Origin: Alitta virens
Lineage: Eukaryota; Annelida; Polychaeta; Phyllodocida; Nereididae
Length of the DNA stretch: 64,000 bases
Assembly (NCBI GenBank): GCA_932294295.1
Contig: OW028578.1
Location: 38,834,685-38,898,684 of the forward strand
Reading direction: 5' to 3'
In this document: piece by piece, positions 63,525 through 64,000 of the stretch
How positions within the stretch are numbered: the stretch's first letter is position 1
Layout: every line of letters starts with the position of its first letter
The notes under the pieces: generated by a model
What the model was told of the DNA's origin: nothing
Databases searched by the model: none
The model's input: the letters and a program-made list of their open reading frames with translations, nothing else
Made by a program: the position numbers and the translations under genes

Positions 63525-63785
63525 AATACCAGTTGCCAGAGGCAGATGTAATGATGAACTGATTAGGCTTGAAGTCCACACCATGTTACATTTACCCCGT
63601 GGGCGGGGTGTTTCACTTGCCTCAGCATGGACACCAAGTACAAGGCACCTCCAATTTAACGTCTCATGCAGCTGGGATGTAGCTCATGAAGAGTGCCTGG
63701 GCCAGGAATTGAACCTAAGACCTTTGTCTAAACCTAACCAATATAGAATTGGCGGATGCCTTAACCATGAGGCCACCAGCTGCTT
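63525..63785 (-). mobile_element. SINE-B, full-length
   Basis: Tail (GTTGCCAGAGGCAGATGTAA), central domain (CCCCGTGGGCGGGGTGTTTC, TTGCCTCAGCATGGACACCA), TTTAACGTCTCATGC, B box AATTGAACCT and A box ACCATGAGGCCACC. Confidence 0.88.
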
Positions 63786-64000
63786 TACAAACCATCCTAT
63801 TAAAAGTACTTTTCGATTAAAACAAACTTTCATCTTATCTTCAGCGTATGAACTTAATTTCAGTCTCACTGATTAGCAAGGAAATTCAAAACTGCATTTA
63901 CCATTTCATTCAAATAAAAAAAGATTCAATTTACATAAATTGTTTTTAGCAATGCTCCTTGGGAAATTTATATCTTCCTGCAACCGGCAAAGAGATAATT

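Noticed and set aside
63520..63876. 118-codon open frame
   Set aside because: It coincides with a full-length SINE-B.

Overview
This is nuclear DNA from an animal. It is AT-rich and low in coding density, with GT-AG introns, tRNA-derived SINEs, several families of short inverted-repeat DNA elements, long microsatellites, and proteins with animal-type extracellular domains (PAN/apple, fibronectin type II, MRH, claudin-like tetraspan). The repeat style suggests an aquatic invertebrate, but I cannot name the taxon. There is no bacterial operon, CRISPR array or phage module.

Genes that can be rebuilt by hand from splice sites with matching phase: (1) at 1-1978 on +, the 3' half of a hAT-transposase-derived gene of the ZNF862-like kind, five coding exons, frame intact, 5' end outside the window. 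(2) At 4396-12753 on -, the first two coding exons of a secreted or membrane protein with a mannose-6-phosphate-receptor-homology (MRH) domain; it continues to the left. (3) At 16444-22704 on +, a complete eight-exon gene for a 248-residue secreted protein: signal peptide, PAN/apple-like domain, linker of three tiny exons, two fibronectin type II domains. (4) At 27521-59931 on -, a complete four-exon gene for a 223-residue claudin-superfamily tetraspan, closest by eye to TMEM47/PERP-like proteins. Its first intron is 30 kb and holds most of the right half of the window. Genes 2 and 3 are divergent (3.7 kb apart); genes 3 and 4 are convergent.

Everything else is repeat-rich. One SINE family (called T here) has eight copies, six of them with clear target-site duplications. 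A second SINE group shares a central domain that is joined to two different tails (A and B). A third family (C) has its own tRNA-like head. Short inverted-repeat elements fall into at least seven families, several nested in each other. There is one LINE reverse-transcriptase pseudogene. Tandem arrays include a 42-bp minisatellite inside an inverted-repeat element in the last intron of gene 3, a ~90-bp minisatellite that overlaps the stop codon of gene 4, a 25-bp near-perfect array, a 56-bp array, a 17-bp array, and long GGAGA, GATA, CTC, CTAT and ATTCT tracts.

The best candidates for something new are the minisatellite running into the end of the tetraspan coding sequence (it carries a possible PDZ-binding C-terminus), the nuclear-receptor half-site cluster just upstream of that gene's start codon, the MITE-in-MITE nests, and the SINE central domain shared between unlike tails. 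No evidence here points to a novel defence or enzyme system.
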